Assembly: GCA_944385665.1 (NCBI GenBank)
Contig: CALWYB010000003.1
Coordinates: 1-64,000, forward strand
DNA from: an uncultured Oscillospiraceae bacterium
GTDB taxonomy: Bacteria > Bacillota > Clostridia > Oscillospirales > Oscillospiraceae
DNA length: 64,000 nt
Direction of reading: 5' to 3'
The notes beneath the pieces are model-generated. The model made no database searches. It was not told where the DNA came from and was given only the letters and a program-made list of their open reading frames with translations. Shown piece after piece: positions 31,869 through 41,794 of this stretch. Every line of letters begins with the position of its first letter. The stretch's first letter is position 1. The position numbers and the translations under genes are program-made.

Positions 31869-32929
31869 GGGGCCACCGCCGACACGGCGGATACGATGCT
31901 CAAAAGCAACATCAGCGCGCAGCTGCCCGTCATCCCAAGCAGCAGTCCGAAGGCCCCGCCGATGCGGTCCATCAGCCCACCCAGCCGGGAGTGATCCACC
32001 GTCCCGGCCAGGGCGGCAGCCAGCTTATAGGCCAGGTAGTGGAGGGCCAGCTGCAAAAAGGGGGTCAGACAGATGGCCAGCACCACCAGCATCCCCGCCA
32101 CCCCCACCGTTCCCCGCAGTACACTGGCACTGGCCAGGGCGCTCTCTGCCGCGTCGGAAAGGATGCCTCCCACCACCGGCACCGCCCGGGAGATGGTCAT
32201 GCGGGCAGCCTTCACCGCCGCCGCGTCCACCGACCCGGCAATGGCTCCGCTGGCGGTGAGATAACCGGTAAAGGCCAGCAGCATGGCGGTGAGAAGAAAG
32301 ACCGCTGTCCCCCGCACCAGTCCCGCCAGTTTGCCCAGTCCCCCGTTACCCAGGGCGGCCTGAGCACAGCACAGGGCGATGTAGGCGTATACCAGAGGGA
32401 CCAGCAGGCTGTCCACAGCGGTGATGAGCAGGTCGGAAAAGAGCACCGTCACCCCTTGCCGCACCGCCGCTCCAGTCACCGAGCCGGTGGCCGCCGTGAG
32501 GGTGGCCATGGCGGGGAGGATGAGGTCAGCAAAGTCCCCTATTTTGGCGATGGTCTCCCGCCCCAGGCCCACCATGGTGGTCATGTCGCTCACCGTCAGA
32601 GCGGTAACGGCCAGAGCCCCCGCCAGCTCCGCTGCCTCCAGTCCCACCGGCTTGTCCTCCTCCAGGCCCTGGGCCAGGCCGCACAGCAGCACCACCGCCA
32701 GCAGCTTGACTGCCGTGCCCAGGCTGTGGCGCAGCAGGCCGCCCAGCTGGTCCACCGCCGCCTCCAGCAGATTCTGTACCCCCTGGTCCAGCCCTCCGTC
32801 GGCGGATACGCCGTAGTCCTGGGCGCTCTCCAGCACCTGGTCGGCCTGGGGAAAGGAGAGCTCCGCCCCCCACGCCGGCAGCACGGTCAGGGGCAGCAGC
32901 ACCAGCAGGGCCAACACACGTGCCTTCAC
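31865..32929 (-). CDS. spoIIIAE: Stage III sporulation protein AE
   Basis: A 354-residue polytopic membrane protein with an N-terminal signal-like helix and six or seven later hydrophobic segments; it is the largest membrane subunit of the SpoIIIA complex. GTG 32929 is chosen since it overlaps the spoIIIAD stop (GTGA) and follows GGAGGGG; the longer in-frame ORF would run through spoIIIAD. Segments such as RMTISRAVPVVGGILSDAAE are typical of the family. Confidence 0.92.
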   Translation of the reverse strand: MKARVLALLVLLPLTVLPAWGAELSFPQADQVLESAQDYGVSADGGLDQGVQNLLEAAVDQLGGLLRHSLGTAVKLLAVVLLCGLAQGLEEDKPVGLEAAELAGALAVTALTVSDMTTMVGLGRETIAKIGDFADLILPAMATLTAATGSVTGAAVRQGVTVLFSDLLITAVDSLLVPLVYAYIALCCAQAALGNGGLGKLAGLVRGTAVFLLTAMLLAFTGYLTASGAIAGSVDAAAVKAARMTISRAVPVVGGILSDAAESALASASVLRGTVGVAGMLVVLAICLTPFLQLALHYLAYKLAAALAGTVDHSRLGGLMDRIGGAFGLLLGMTGSCALMLLLSIVSAVSAVAP

Positions 32930-33318
32930 ACCAGCATCCCCTCCATCATCTTCAGTACGCCTCCCACCAGGGGCAAAGCCACCGCCAGGGCCAAAATGGT
33001 CCCCGCCGTCTCCACAAAGGCGGCCACACCGCTCTCTCCTGCGCTCTTGCACACCTCCGCCGTCAGCCGGGTGAGGATGGACAGCACCACGGTCTTAAAC
33101 ACCGGCTCAATGAGCCAGTCCTCCAGTCCCGCCAGCTCGCACAGCCCCTTCATCCACTGGACCACCAGCGTCAGACTGTCCGCCACCGTCCACAAAATCC
33201 ACGCCCCCGCCGCCAGGGCCAGGAGAAAGCCCAGCTCGGGCGCGCCCCGGCGCACCACGGCGGCGCACACCGCCGCCGTCACCGCTCCGGCGGCCACCTT
33301 GATCATCACCTCCGTCAT
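32926..33318 (-). CDS. spoIIIAD: Stage III sporulation protein AD
   Basis: A 130-residue membrane protein with four hydrophobic segments, the usual SpoIIIAD length and topology. It overlaps spoIIIAC by 4 bp and spoIIIAE by 4 bp, and belongs to the mother-cell channel complex. Confidence 0.92.
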   Translation of the reverse strand: MTEVMIKVAAGAVTAAVCAAVVRRGAPELGFLLALAAGAWILWTVADSLTLVVQWMKGLCELAGLEDWLIEPVFKTVVLSILTRLTAEVCKSAGESGVAAFVETAGTILALAVALPLVGGVLKMMEGMLV

Positions 33319-33515
33319 AGCTGAAACAGGTTTTTCACCAGGGCGAACAGGTCGGCAATCTCCTGCACCACCATCATCAGCACCACCACCAGCCCCGCCA
33401 GGGTGGTCATCATCGCCTGCTCGTCCCGCCCTGCCCGGCTGAGCACTTGATTGAGTACCGCCACCAGAATGCCGATGGCGGCGATTTTAAAGATCAGATC
33501 CACATCCATACCCAC
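33315..33515 (-). CDS. spoIIIAC: Stage III sporulation protein AC
   Basis: A 66-residue protein with two membrane helices; DLIFKIAAIGILVAVLNQVL and the DEQAMMTTLAGLVVVLMMV stretch match SpoIIIAC. It lies 24 bp downstream of spoIIIAB. Confidence 0.93.
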   Translation of the reverse strand: MGMDVDLIFKIAAIGILVAVLNQVLSRAGRDEQAMMTTLAGLVVVLMMVVQEIADLFALVKNLFQL

Positions 33516-33539
33516 GCCCTCTTTCGTAATCCTACTCCA

Positions 33540-34049
33540 TCACAGCAGCAAAATAACCAGAAACGCGCCGCCGGACAGCCCCAGTGTCTGATAGACCCGG
33601 CCCAGACGCCGCCGCTCCTCCTGGGCACGCAGTTCCTCCCGCTCCAGTGCCTGCCGGGCATGCTCCAGGGCCTGCCGCTGGCTGTCCGCCTCGTACCGCC
33701 CCAGCACCTCCCCCAGGGGGAGCAGGGCGGCCTGCCCCTCCGGGGAGAGAAGCTCCAGTTCGGCCACCGCCTGCCGCCAGCTCTCCCCAAAGGGGACCCG
33801 GTCTAGCTGGCCACACCCTTGGGCACACCGCTGGAAAAAACCGGCCGCAGGCGGGGGACACCGCCGGGCCAGAGCGGCCAACAGCTCCGGAAGCGCTGTC
33901 CCGTGTTCCCACAACTCCCGCTCCAGCAGCTCCAGCCCCGCGATCATGGCCTGCACCGCCCGCAGGCGGCTGGTCAGCCCGGAGGCTGCGCTCAGCCCCA
34001 GCCAGCCGCTGCCTGCGGCCACCAGCACCGCTCCCACCAGCTTCCACAT
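33540..34049 (-). CDS. spoIIIAB: Stage III sporulation protein AB
   Basis: A 169-residue protein with helices at both ends (about 4-22 and 154-169) and a helical middle, like SpoIIIAB, a GspF-like partner of the SpoIIIAA ATPase. Its ATG directly follows the spoIIIAA stop codon. Confidence 0.9.
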   Translation of the reverse strand: MWKLVGAVLVAAGSGWLGLSAASGLTSRLRAVQAMIAGLELLERELWEHGTALPELLAALARRCPPPAAGFFQRCAQGCGQLDRVPFGESWRQAVAELELLSPEGQAALLPLGEVLGRYEADSQRQALEHARQALEREELRAQEERRRLGRVYQTLGLSGGAFLVILLL

Positions 34050-34958
34050 TTACGCCAACACCTCCACCCGGTAGCTCCGATGTCCCTTTTCCGTACGAAT
34101 CAGCAGCAGCCGCTCAAACACCCCGGCCTCCATCAGCTGCCGGTACAAGGGACGGCGGGACAGATCTTCCCGGCCGCTGCCGTGGGCGGTGGCTAACAGT
34201 TTAACCCCGCACCCTGCCGCCGAGATGAGGGCGGCCACGTCCTCCGGGGCGGTGATCTCGTCCGCCGCCAGCACCTGGGGGTTCATGGCCCGCAGCAGCA
34301 TCATCAGCGCCTGGGCCTTGGGGCAGCCCTCCAGCACGTCGGTGCGCTCCCCCACATCCAGCTGAGGCACCCCGTTCCACAGGGCGGCCACCTCCCCCCG
34401 CTCGTCGGCCACCGCCACCCGCTGGGGGACCATTCCCTCCCCCTGAGAGGTCATACGGATCAGATCCCGGAGTAGGGTGGTTTTCCCGGCCCCCGGGGGC
34501 GCCAAAATCAGGGTGCTGCACAGCGTTCCCGCTGCGTCCAGCAGCTCCCGCTCCACCGGGGCCGCCGCCCCTGTCACTTGCCGGGCCACCCGGATAGCCG
34601 CCGAGGACAGCCGTCCCAGCCCGTGGATCTGGCCGTCCCGCAGTACCGGGGTGCCGCACAGCCCCACCCGGTGTCCCCCCTCCACCGTCAGATAGCCTCG
34701 CCGCAGCTGGTCGGCCACGGTATGGACGGAGGCCCGGCTGGCCAGCTCCAGCAGCTGCTCCAGCTCCCGGCCGGTCACCGGGTTTGTCCCCAAAGGCAGT
34801 TCCCCCTGGGGAAAAACCGCCGTCATGGGACGCCCCACCCGCAAGCGCAGCTCTTCCGCCCTCCCCTGCTTGTCCTCCGGGAGGGCCAGCGCCTCCCCCC
34901 GCAGGGACAGGGGCAGCACCTGGGCCGCCTGCCGGTAGGCCTGGCTGTTGTGTTTCAT
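34050..34958 (-). CDS. spoIIIAA: Stage III sporulation protein AA, ATPase
   Basis: A 302-residue AAA-type secretion ATPase that drives the SpoIIIA channel. Walker A is LAPPGAGKTTLLRDL (about residue 152), with VAVADERGEVAAL and a Walker B QVLAADEI downstream. GGCGGTGAG precedes ATG 34958. It opens the eight-gene operon; a sigma-E-like promoter lies 34-62 bp upstream. Confidence 0.95.
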   Translation of the reverse strand: MKHNSQAYRQAAQVLPLSLRGEALALPEDKQGRAEELRLRVGRPMTAVFPQGELPLGTNPVTGRELEQLLELASRASVHTVADQLRRGYLTVEGGHRVGLCGTPVLRDGQIHGLGRLSSAAIRVARQVTGAAAPVERELLDAAGTLCSTLILAPPGAGKTTLLRDLIRMTSQGEGMVPQRVAVADERGEVAALWNGVPQLDVGERTDVLEGCPKAQALMMLLRAMNPQVLAADEITAPEDVAALISAAGCGVKLLATAHGSGREDLSRRPLYRQLMEAGVFERLLLIRTEKGHRSYRVEVLA

Positions 34959-34991
34959 TGGTACTCACCGCCTTTGCCGTTGTTCCCTACA

Positions 34992-35020
34992 CGTTATGTG
35001 GATTGTGGGACAGTTATGAC
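34992..35020 (-). promoter_or_regulatory. Sigma-E-like promoter of spoIIIA
   Basis: On the minus strand: TCATAAC (35014-35020), 14-bp spacer, CATAACGT (34992-34999), close to the sigma-E pattern KMATATT-N14-CATACAHT. In Bacillus subtilis spoIIIA is sigma-E dependent. Confidence 0.65.
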
Positions 35021-35024
35021 AACA

Positions 35025-35056
35025 AAAAAGCGCCCCCGGCCAAAGCCAGGGGCGCA
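35025..35056 (-). terminator. Terminator of the M16-lgt-folD operon
   Basis: On the minus strand, a GC stem (35045-35055 with 35031-35041, loop AAA complement) followed by TTTTTT (35025-35030), just upstream of the spoIIIA promoter. Confidence 0.85.
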
Positions 35057-35070
35057 AAATCGGTGAAATT

Positions 35071-35916
35071 TTACTGTTTTCCGTGCTGTTTCGCCGCGTA
35101 CAGGGTGTTTTCCATCAGCATGGCCCGGGTCATGGGTCCAACGCCGCCGGGAACGGGGGTAATATAGGAGGCTCGCTCCACCGCTTCGTCAAAGACCACG
35201 TCGCCGCACAGCTTGCCCGCCTCGTTGCGGTTCATGGCCACGTCGATGACCACCGCGCCCTCCTTCACCATATCCCCGGTGATAAGGCCCACCCGGCCCG
35301 CTGCCGCCACCAGGATATCCGCCCGCAGGCACTCCGCCTTCAGGTCGGGCGTCTTGGTGTGGCAGATGGTAACAGTGGCATTCTCCCGCAGCATCAGCAT
35401 GGCCTGGGGCTTGCCTACAATGTTGGAGCGGCCCACGATGACGCAGTGTTTTCCGGCGGGGTCGATGCCGTACTCCTTCAGCATCCGCATGACGCCCGCG
35501 GGGGTGCAGGGCTGGAAGCCCTGCTCGCCGATCATCAGCTCGCCCACGTTGTAGGGGTGGAAGCAGTCCACATCCTTGTCCGGGCGGATGGCCCGCAGCA
35601 CCTCTTTTTCGTCGAGGTGGCGGGGCAGAGGAAGCTGTACCAGGATTCCGTCAATGTCCTCCCGGCCATTGAGGGTCTCCACCAGCTCCAGCAGCTCCTG
35701 CTGGGTGGTTTCCGCCGGAATGGCGTACTCCTCGCTGTAAATGCCGCACTCGGCGCAGTCCTTCTTCTTTCCGTTTACGTACACACGGGAGGCGGGGTTA
35801 TCTCCCACCAGCACTACGGCCAGGCCGGGCTTGCGCTCCATGCCAGCCACCTGGGCCGCCACTTCTTCCTTTACCTTGGCCGCCAGGGCCTTGCCGTCCA
35901 TTTTGATGGCCGCCAT
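35071..35916 (-). CDS. folD: Bifunctional methylenetetrahydrofolate dehydrogenase/cyclohydrolase
   Basis: A 281-residue FolD that interconverts methylene-, methenyl- and formyl-tetrahydrofolate. Active-site YVNGKKKDC (Tyr and Lys), [10 protein letters not shown] and the NADP-binding [14 protein letters not shown] plus [11 protein letters not shown] are all present. It is the last gene of a minus-strand operon, 2 bp after lgt. Confidence 0.97.
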   Translation of the reverse strand: MAAIKMDGKALAAKVKEEVAAQVAGMERKPGLAVVLVGDNPASRVYVNGKKKDCAECGIYSEEYAIPAETTQQELLELVETLNGREDIDGILVQLPLPRHLDEKEVLRAIRPDKDVDCFHPYNVGELMIGEQGFQPCTPAGVMRMLKEYGIDPAGKHCVIVGRSNIVGKPQAMLMLRENATVTICHTKTPDLKAECLRADILVAAAGRVGLITGDMVKEGAVVIDVAMNRNEAGKLCGDVVFDEAVERASYITPVPGGVGPMTRAMLMENTLYAAKQHGKQ

Positions 35917-35918
35917 GT

Positions 35919-36857
35919 TCAGTCCTCCTTTTCCTCCAGCTCCTGCTGGGCCTTGAGACGATTCACATACAACTTGTTTTTATCATGGGGGCGGAAGCGG
36001 TTCCAGAGCAGGATTCCTCCTGCCGCCACAAAGCACACCGCCGCCACCAGCTGGGACACCCGGATGGAGCTGCCCACAAACAGATAGAGGCTGTCGGTAC
36101 GCAGGCCCTCGATCCAGGCCCGGCCCAGACCGTACCAGGCCAGATAGAAGAGGAAGCACTCCCCGTCATACCGCCGCCACTTTTTTCCCAGGAAATAGAC
36201 CAGGATGAGACCTACGAAGTTCCAGGCCGACTCGTAGAAGAAGGTGGGGTGGACGCCCAGGGCGCCGCTGAGGATGGCCTCATACCCTGACTGGTCCACA
36301 TAGCCCTTGGTGAGCATCTCGGCGGCAATGGAGTCGGAGCACATCCGCCAGGGCAGGGTGGTGGTGCCGCCGTAGGCCTCTACATTCATAAAGTTTCCCC
36401 ACCGGCCGATGAGCTGGCCGATAAACAGGCCGTGGACCCCCAGGTCGGCAAAGGCCAGGAAGTTAATCTTCCGCACCTTGCAAAAGATGAGCAGCACGAT
36501 CACCGACGAGATCACCGCCCCGTAGATGGCAAGGCCGCCGTCGCTGTACCGCAAAATGGCCGCCCAGTCCAGAGAGCCGTCCGCCCGCTGATAAAGTCCC
36601 AGGTTGAAGATCACATAGTAGGCCCGGATGGCGATGAGGGCCGCCGGGACAGCGAAGAGCATCATGTCAATGATGTGGTCGGGGACGATGCCGAAGCGTG
36701 GTGCCCACCGCATACACAGGTAGACGGCCAGCAGCAGACCGGTGACGATAATGATGCCGTACCAGTAGACCGGCCGGTCAATGATGGGGATGGTAAAGGC
36801 CACCCGGTTCAGGGTGAAGGTGAGCCCCAGGCCGGGGAAGGTCACTACATGGGTCAT
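35919..36857 (-). CDS. lgt: Prolipoprotein diacylglyceryl transferase
   Basis: A 312-residue polytopic membrane enzyme that attaches diacylglyceryl from phosphatidylglycerol to the lipobox Cys of prolipoproteins. The Lgt signature [17 protein letters not shown] and RYYVIFN-like ARAYYVIFN segment are present, with seven membrane helices. It overlaps the upstream M16 peptidase by 4 bp. It would process the lipoproteins in this window (TAXI protein, 62175-62552). Confidence 0.95.
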   Translation of the reverse strand: MTHVVTFPGLGLTFTLNRVAFTIPIIDRPVYWYGIIIVTGLLLAVYLCMRWAPRFGIVPDHIIDMMLFAVPAALIAIRAYYVIFNLGLYQRADGSLDWAAILRYSDGGLAIYGAVISSVIVLLIFCKVRKINFLAFADLGVHGLFIGQLIGRWGNFMNVEAYGGTTTLPWRMCSDSIAAEMLTKGYVDQSGYEAILSGALGVHPTFFYESAWNFVGLILVYFLGKKWRRYDGECFLFYLAWYGLGRAWIEGLRTDSLYLFVGSSIRVSQLVAAVCFVAAGGILLWNRFRPHDKNKLYVNRLKAQQELEEKED

Positions 36858-38137
36858 TTTGATTCCTCCTCTCCCGGACGGACCACCGACAGGGCGGTAC
36901 GCTCCGGCGTCACCCAGCGGGCAATCAGGTTTTCCACATCTGCCTTGTCAATGGTGTCAAACAGGCGGGGGAAATCCAGCAGATCGGACCCGGCAAAAAA
37001 GCTCTGGGCCTGCCCGATGCACAGGGTCTCAAAGGAGTTGAGGCTGCGCACCTTGCCGCCGTAGCTGCCCTTCTTGATGCGCCGCCACAGGTCGGGGTCC
37101 ACTCCCTCCCGCACGATGCGCTCCGCCTTCTGCTGCACGGCCCGGCGCACTGCCTCCGGGTCCTTGGATTCGCCGCCGGCAGCCAGGAAGGCCGCGCCGG
37201 GCACCGCCTCATAGCCGTAGGAGAAATTGCGGTTGATGAGCCCCTCCCGGTAGAGCCGGGCATACAGAGGGGTGGAGTTGCCCAGCAGAGCCTCACAGGC
37301 CAGCTCACCCAGCAGTTCCTGCCGGGCGCCCGCCTCCCCCCGCTGGGGGGCGTCGCCCTTATAGCCCAGCTGGAAGATGGGGGTGGACACCGCCATGGTC
37401 TCTTCAATCAGGGTCTGGGCCGCCTGTTCCGGCTCCTGGGGTCCGTAGTCCCGTCCGGCGATGGGTCCCGCCTCCTTGGGCAGGATCTCCCGGGCGATCT
37501 GGCAGATCCGCTCCGCCTCCACCGGTCCCGCCACACACAGGACCATGTTGGCCGGGTCATAGAAGGCCTTGTGGCAGGCATAGAGGGTGTCGGGAGTGAT
37601 CTGGGCGATGGACTCCACGCTGCCCGCCACGCTCAGGCGGATGGGGTGGTACTGATACAGGGCGGCCATCAGGTTGGTAAATACCTTCCAGTCCGGGTTA
37701 TCCTGGATCATGCCGATCTCCTGGCCGATGATGCCCCGCTCCTTGTCCACGCTCTCCTGGGTAAACCAGGGCTGGGAGACAAAGGAGAGGAGGATGCGGA
37801 GATTTTCCTCGAATTTTTCCGTGGATTCAAAATAGTAGCCCGTGATGGCGGTGGAGGTAAAGGCGTTGGGAGAGGCCCCGTTGGCCGCCAGGTCCTGGAG
37901 GGCGTTGCCCTCCTTGGTGTCGAACATCTTGTGCTCCAGGTAGTGGGCCACTCCGGCGGGGCTGTCCGTCCACACCCCATTGAGGCAGAAGCGCACATCC
38001 ATGCCTCCGTAGTTGGTGGCAAAGAAGGCGTAGCCCTTTTGAAATTCCGGCTTGGGGAAGACGCACACGGTGAGACCGTTTTCCAGCTTCTGGCGGTACA
38101 TCCGCTCCCCCACCCGGTCAAATGTCAGCTCTTCCAT
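36854..38137 (-). CDS. M16 family metallopeptidase, active subunit (YmfH-like)
   Basis: A 427-residue insulinase-family (M16) protein with the inverted zinc motif HYLEH (H65, E68, H69). Two related alpha/beta halves are present, with the C-terminal half lacking a motif. It resembles Bacillus YmfH. The next gene upstream encodes the inactive partner, also 427 residues, 1 bp away; such pairs commonly form heterodimeric processing peptidases. The substrate is unknown. Confidence 0.92.
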   Translation of the reverse strand: MEELTFDRVGERMYRQKLENGLTVCVFPKPEFQKGYAFFATNYGGMDVRFCLNGVWTDSPAGVAHYLEHKMFDTKEGNALQDLAANGASPNAFTSTAITGYYFESTEKFEENLRILLSFVSQPWFTQESVDKERGIIGQEIGMIQDNPDWKVFTNLMAALYQYHPIRLSVAGSVESIAQITPDTLYACHKAFYDPANMVLCVAGPVEAERICQIAREILPKEAGPIAGRDYGPQEPEQAAQTLIEETMAVSTPIFQLGYKGDAPQRGEAGARQELLGELACEALLGNSTPLYARLYREGLINRNFSYGYEAVPGAAFLAAGGESKDPEAVRRAVQQKAERIVREGVDPDLWRRIKKGSYGGKVRSLNSFETLCIGQAQSFFAGSDLLDFPRLFDTIDKADVENLIARWVTPERTALSVVRPGEEESK

Positions 38138-38138
38138 G

Positions 38139-39422
38139 TCAGCCCTCCCGTCCTCTCAGGAAATAGATGGTGTCCAGCTCCAGCTTTTGGGCGGCGGCAG
38201 CCACCTGCTCTCGGGTCACTCGGCGGATGCCCTCCACCAGCTGCTCGATGTCGGTATCCAGACCGGCGGCGCTCTGGCCCAGCCAGAACTCCTCCAGCCG
38301 TCCCTGGTCATCCAGGGTACTGCGGTGACCATTGATCAGAATGCTGCGGGTGCCTTCCAACTCCCAGTCCTCCATCTCCCCCCGGCGGATGGACTCCAGC
38401 TGGGCCAAAATCTCGGTCCGGGCGGTGTCGTACTTGTCAAACTCGATGCCGGAGGACACCATAAGCAGGCCCTTCATCTTCTCCAAGGTGGAACTGGCGT
38501 AGTAGCAGAGAGACAGCTTCTCTCTTACATTTAAAAACAGCCGGGACATGGTGGTCCCGCCGAACAGGGCGTTGAGCACCGTCAGGGCGGGGTAGTCCGC
38601 CTCCCAGCAGGTGATTCCGCCGGTGCGGAAGCCCATGGCCAGCTTGCCCTGGGTCACATCCAGCCGCTCCTCCACATACCGGGGCTCTGCACCGGCATGG
38701 AGAGCCACCTCGCACTCCGGGCACAGACGCTCCTGCGACTGGGGCAGTCCTTCCAGCGCCCGGCGCATGGCCTGCTCTACCCGCTCCGGCTGAGCGGAGC
38801 CGCAGTAGTAGAGCTCGATCTGGGCGGTAGAGAGCAGATCCTGATACCGCTGCCACAGGCTCTGGGGGGTAATGGCCTCCACATGGGCCACGTCCCCCAG
38901 CTTATCCACCCCAAAGGCCTCCTCCCGGCACATCTCCTCCACCAGGCGGTGGGTGGCGTAGCGGCGCTTGTCGTTCATCTGGCCCCGGATGCGGCCAATG
39001 AGGTTTTCCTTCTCTCCCCGGGTGTAGTCGGGACAGAAAAATCCATCCTGGGTATAGGGCCGCAGCAGCAGCTCCCCCAGCAGGGCGGCCGCCCCCTCCA
39101 GGACGGTCTCCCCCTCCAGGGTGTAGGCGTCATCCAGAAAGCTGGCCACAAAGCCCACGCACTGGGTCTCCCCTTTTTTCCGCACCACCGGCTCGATAGC
39201 GCCGCCGTACAGCTCGTCCAGAGCCGCCGACAGGGACTCCAGGTCGGGGTGCTCCGCTGTACCCTGGCGCAGGACCGCCGGGATCAGGGCATTCTCCGCG
39301 GCCGTCTCCGCCCTCAGGGGGGCCATCAGGGTCACCGACAGGTAGGCACTTTTGAACTTGCCCGTGTGGATGCACCGCAGCCACACCCCGGGCATCAGCT
39401 CCCGCCGTGTTACTTCACTCAT
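38139..39422 (-). CDS. M16-like protein without zinc motif (YmfF-like)
   Basis: A 427-residue M16-family paralogue of the following gene. The N-terminal half lacks HxxEH: in the matching region it has ALIPAVLRQGTAEHPDL, so it should be catalytically inactive and serve as partner or substrate-binding subunit. The C-terminal half with ALFGGTTMSRLFLNVREKLSLCYYASS is well conserved. It is first in the operon that runs through the active M16, lgt and folD. Confidence 0.9.
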   Translation of the reverse strand: MSEVTRRELMPGVWLRCIHTGKFKSAYLSVTLMAPLRAETAAENALIPAVLRQGTAEHPDLESLSAALDELYGGAIEPVVRKKGETQCVGFVASFLDDAYTLEGETVLEGAAALLGELLLRPYTQDGFFCPDYTRGEKENLIGRIRGQMNDKRRYATHRLVEEMCREEAFGVDKLGDVAHVEAITPQSLWQRYQDLLSTAQIELYYCGSAQPERVEQAMRRALEGLPQSQERLCPECEVALHAGAEPRYVEERLDVTQGKLAMGFRTGGITCWEADYPALTVLNALFGGTTMSRLFLNVREKLSLCYYASSTLEKMKGLLMVSSGIEFDKYDTARTEILAQLESIRRGEMEDWELEGTRSILINGHRSTLDDQGRLEEFWLGQSAAGLDTDIEQLVEGIRRVTREQVAAAAQKLELDTIYFLRGREG

Positions 39423-39521
39423 TATAAAATAGTTCCTTTCTTATGGGATTTCTCCTCTTTAGGATCCTTCCCTCCGGATTATCCGGTTGGATCATGCTAG
39501 TTGTTCCTAGTAGCGGAAATT

Positions 39522-39550
39522 ATCATACCATGCTTTCGGGGGAAAAGCAA
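39522..39550 (-). promoter_or_regulatory. Promoter of the M16-lgt-folD operon
   Basis: On the minus strand: TTGCTT (39545-39550), 17-bp spacer, TATGAT (39522-39527). A roughly 90-nt leader follows with a partial inverted repeat around 39496-39514. Confidence 0.7.
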
Positions 39551-39639
39551 AACTTTCCTCTTGCCCATCCGCCTCCCATTCTGCCCCCACCCTAGGGGAA
39601 TATACCAAAAACCGGTCCGGTTCCCCACCATTTTTCAGG

Positions 39640-39668
39640 TTGACAAACCAGGTCAAATATGGTATGAT
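39640..39668 (+). promoter_or_regulatory. Promoter of ylxM-ffh
   Basis: TTGACA (39640-39645), 17-bp spacer, TATGAT (39663-39668). Confidence 0.8.
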
Positions 39669-39719
39669 TCCGCTTGTAAAGTTTTTGAACTTTACATTAT
39701 CACGAGAGGAGGCCTCCCT

Positions 39720-40085
39720 TTGAAGAGTCAGGCATACCGTATGGCTTTGCTGTACGACTTTTACGGCGACGTATTGACCGAACGCCAGAAGGAGTTTTAT
39801 GATCTCTACTACAACGAGGACCTCTCTCTGGCTGAGATCGCGGAAAACAACGGCATCACCCGGCAGGGTGTGCGGGATGTGATCGTCCGGGCGGAGGGTA
39901 TCCTCACCGACCTGGAGGACAAAACCGGTCTCATCAAGCGCTTCCACGCCATGCGGAAACAGCTCCAGGAGATCGAGCAGGCCGCCGGCGAGATTCTGGA
40001 ACGCTCTGCCCGCTACGACGACCCCCAGCTGGAGGCCCTGGCCCACAAGATCCAGGACACCGCCAAGCTGATGGAGAAGGAGTAA
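39720..40085 (+). CDS. ylxM: YlxM/UPF0122 family SRP-associated protein
   Basis: A 121-residue helix-turn-helix protein; YDFYGDVLTERQKEFYDLYY and LAEIAENNGITRQGVRD are typical of YlxM, which is encoded with ffh and linked to the signal recognition particle. The start is TTG 39720 with AGGAGG 7 bp upstream; an internal ATG lies 7 codons later. It is separated from ffh by only 3 bp. Confidence 0.92.
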   Translation: MKSQAYRMALLYDFYGDVLTERQKEFYDLYYNEDLSLAEIAENNGITRQGVRDVIVRAEGILTDLEDKTGLIKRFHAMRKQLQEIEQAAGEILERSARYDDPQLEALAHKIQDTAKLMEKE

Positions 40086-40088
40086 CCC

Positions 40089-41468
40089 ATGGCATTTGAA
40101 GGACTGACCGAAAAGCTCTCCGCCGCCTTTAAAAAGCTACGGGGCAAGGGACGGCTGTCCGAGGCCGACGTCAAGGAGGCCATGCGGGAAATCCGTCTGG
40201 CTCTGCTGGAGGCCGACGTCAGCTACAAGGTGGTCAAACAGTTCATCGCCCAGGTCACCGAGAAGGCGGTAGGCGCCGACGTGCTGGAGGCCCTGTCTCC
40301 TGCCCAGATGATCATCAAGATCGTCAACCAGGAGCTCACCGACCTGATGGGCGGCACCAGCGCCAAGCTGGAGATCGCCTCCAAGCCCCCCACCATCGTG
40401 ATGATGGTAGGCCTTCAGGGTGCGGGCAAGACCACCAACTGTGCCAAGCTGGCCGGTCTCATGAAAAAGCAAAACGGCAAGCGGCCTCTGCTGGCCGCCT
40501 GTGATATCTACCGCCCCGCCGCCATCAAGCAGTTGGAGGTGGTGGGCCAGCAGCTGGATCTGCCTGTCTTCCAGATGGGCCAGGCCAACCCGGTGGACAT
40601 CGCCAAGGCCGCCATCGCCCACGCCAAGGAGCACGGCAACGACATGGTGTTTCTGGACACCGCGGGCCGCCTCCATGTGGATGAGGAGCTGATGGACGAG
40701 CTGCGGGCCATCAAGGCCGCGGTGGAGCCCACCGAGATTCTGTTGGTGGTGGACGCCATGATCGGTCAGGACGCGGTGAACGCCGCCAAGGCCTTTGACG
40801 ACGCCCTGGACATTGACGGCGTGGTGCTCACCAAGCTGGACGGCGACGCCCGAGGCGGCGCGGCCCTCTCCATCAAAGCCGTCACCGGCAAGCCCATCAA
40901 ATTTGTGGGCGTGGGCGAGAAGCTGGACCAGATCGAGGTCTTCCACCCCGACCGCATGGCCAGCCGCATCCTGGGCATGGGCGATATGCTCTCCCTCATT
41001 GAGAAGGCGGAGCAGAACTTCGACCGAAAAAAAGCCCTGGAGATGCAGGAGAAGCTACGGAAAAACAAATTTACCCTCACTGATTTCTATGAGCAGATGG
41101 CTCAGATCAAAAATATGGGCTCTCTCAGCGAGCTGGCCGGGATGCTCCCCGGCGTGAAGGCCTCCGATTTGGAGGGAGCCAACATGGACGACGGGATGCT
41201 CAAGCAGATGGAAGCCATCATCCTGTCCATGACCCCCTATGAGCGGGAAAACCCCAGCGCCTTGAACTCCAGCCGGAAAAAGCGCATTGCCGCCGGCTCC
41301 GGCACCCAGGTGGTAGATGTGAATCGCCTGCTCAAGCAGTTCGAGATGCTCCAGCTCATCACCAAGCAGTTCTCCGGCGGCAAGATGCCCCGGAACATGC
41401 GCAAGCTGATGGGCAAAAAGGGCGGCTTCCCCGGAATGGGCGGCGGTATGCCCGGCCTGCCCTTCTAA
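40089..41468 (+). CDS. ffh: Signal recognition particle protein Ffh
   Basis: A 459-residue SRP54 GTPase that targets nascent membrane proteins. N domain (about 1-90), G domain with GLQGAGKTTNCAKLA, DTAGRLHVD and TKLDGDARGG, and the methionine-rich M domain (from about 325) that binds 4.5S RNA and signal sequences, ending in a glycine/methionine-rich tail. It belongs to the ylxM-ffh-rpsP-khpA-rimM cluster. Confidence 0.97.
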   Translation: MAFEGLTEKLSAAFKKLRGKGRLSEADVKEAMREIRLALLEADVSYKVVKQFIAQVTEKAVGADVLEALSPAQMIIKIVNQELTDLMGGTSAKLEIASKPPTIVMMVGLQGAGKTTNCAKLAGLMKKQNGKRPLLAACDIYRPAAIKQLEVVGQQLDLPVFQMGQANPVDIAKAAIAHAKEHGNDMVFLDTAGRLHVDEELMDELRAIKAAVEPTEILLVVDAMIGQDAVNAAKAFDDALDIDGVVLTKLDGDARGGAALSIKAVTGKPIKFVGVGEKLDQIEVFHPDRMASRILGMGDMLSLIEKAEQNFDRKKALEMQEKLRKNKFTLTDFYEQMAQIKNMGSLSELAGMLPGVKASDLEGANMDDGMLKQMEAIILSMTPYERENPSALNSSRKKRIAAGSGTQVVDVNRLLKQFEMLQLITKQFSGGKMPRNMRKLMGKKGGFPGMGGGMPGLPF

Positions 41469-41536
41469 GTTCCCCGTTGGTGAAGCGTGGTACACGCTTT
41501 CCATATATGAAACAAATTCTTTGGAGGTGAATATAA

Positions 41537-41776
41537 ATGGTCAAGATCAGACTGCGCCGTATGGGCGCGAAGAAGGCTCCCTTCTACCGCATCGTGGTGG
41601 CTGACTCCCGCTATCCCCGTGACGGCCGTTTCATCGAGGAGATCGGCACTTACAATCCCGTCGTCAACCCCGCTGAGCTGAAGGTGGACGTGGACCGCGC
41701 CCAGGCCTGGATCAAGACCGGCGCTCAGCCCACTGAGACCGTTCGTGATCTGCTGAAAAAAGCCGGCGCACTTTAA
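41537..41776 (+). CDS. rpsP: 30S ribosomal protein S16
   Basis: A 79-residue S16; [20 protein letters not shown] at the N-terminus is diagnostic. GGAGGTG lies 7-9 bp before ATG 41537. It follows ffh by 68 bp and precedes khpA, as in most Firmicutes. Confidence 0.97.
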   Translation: MVKIRLRRMGAKKAPFYRIVVADSRYPRDGRFIEEIGTYNPVVNPAELKVDVDRAQAWIKTGAQPTETVRDLLKKAGAL

Positions 41777-41794
41777 GGCTGGAGGTCTTGCACA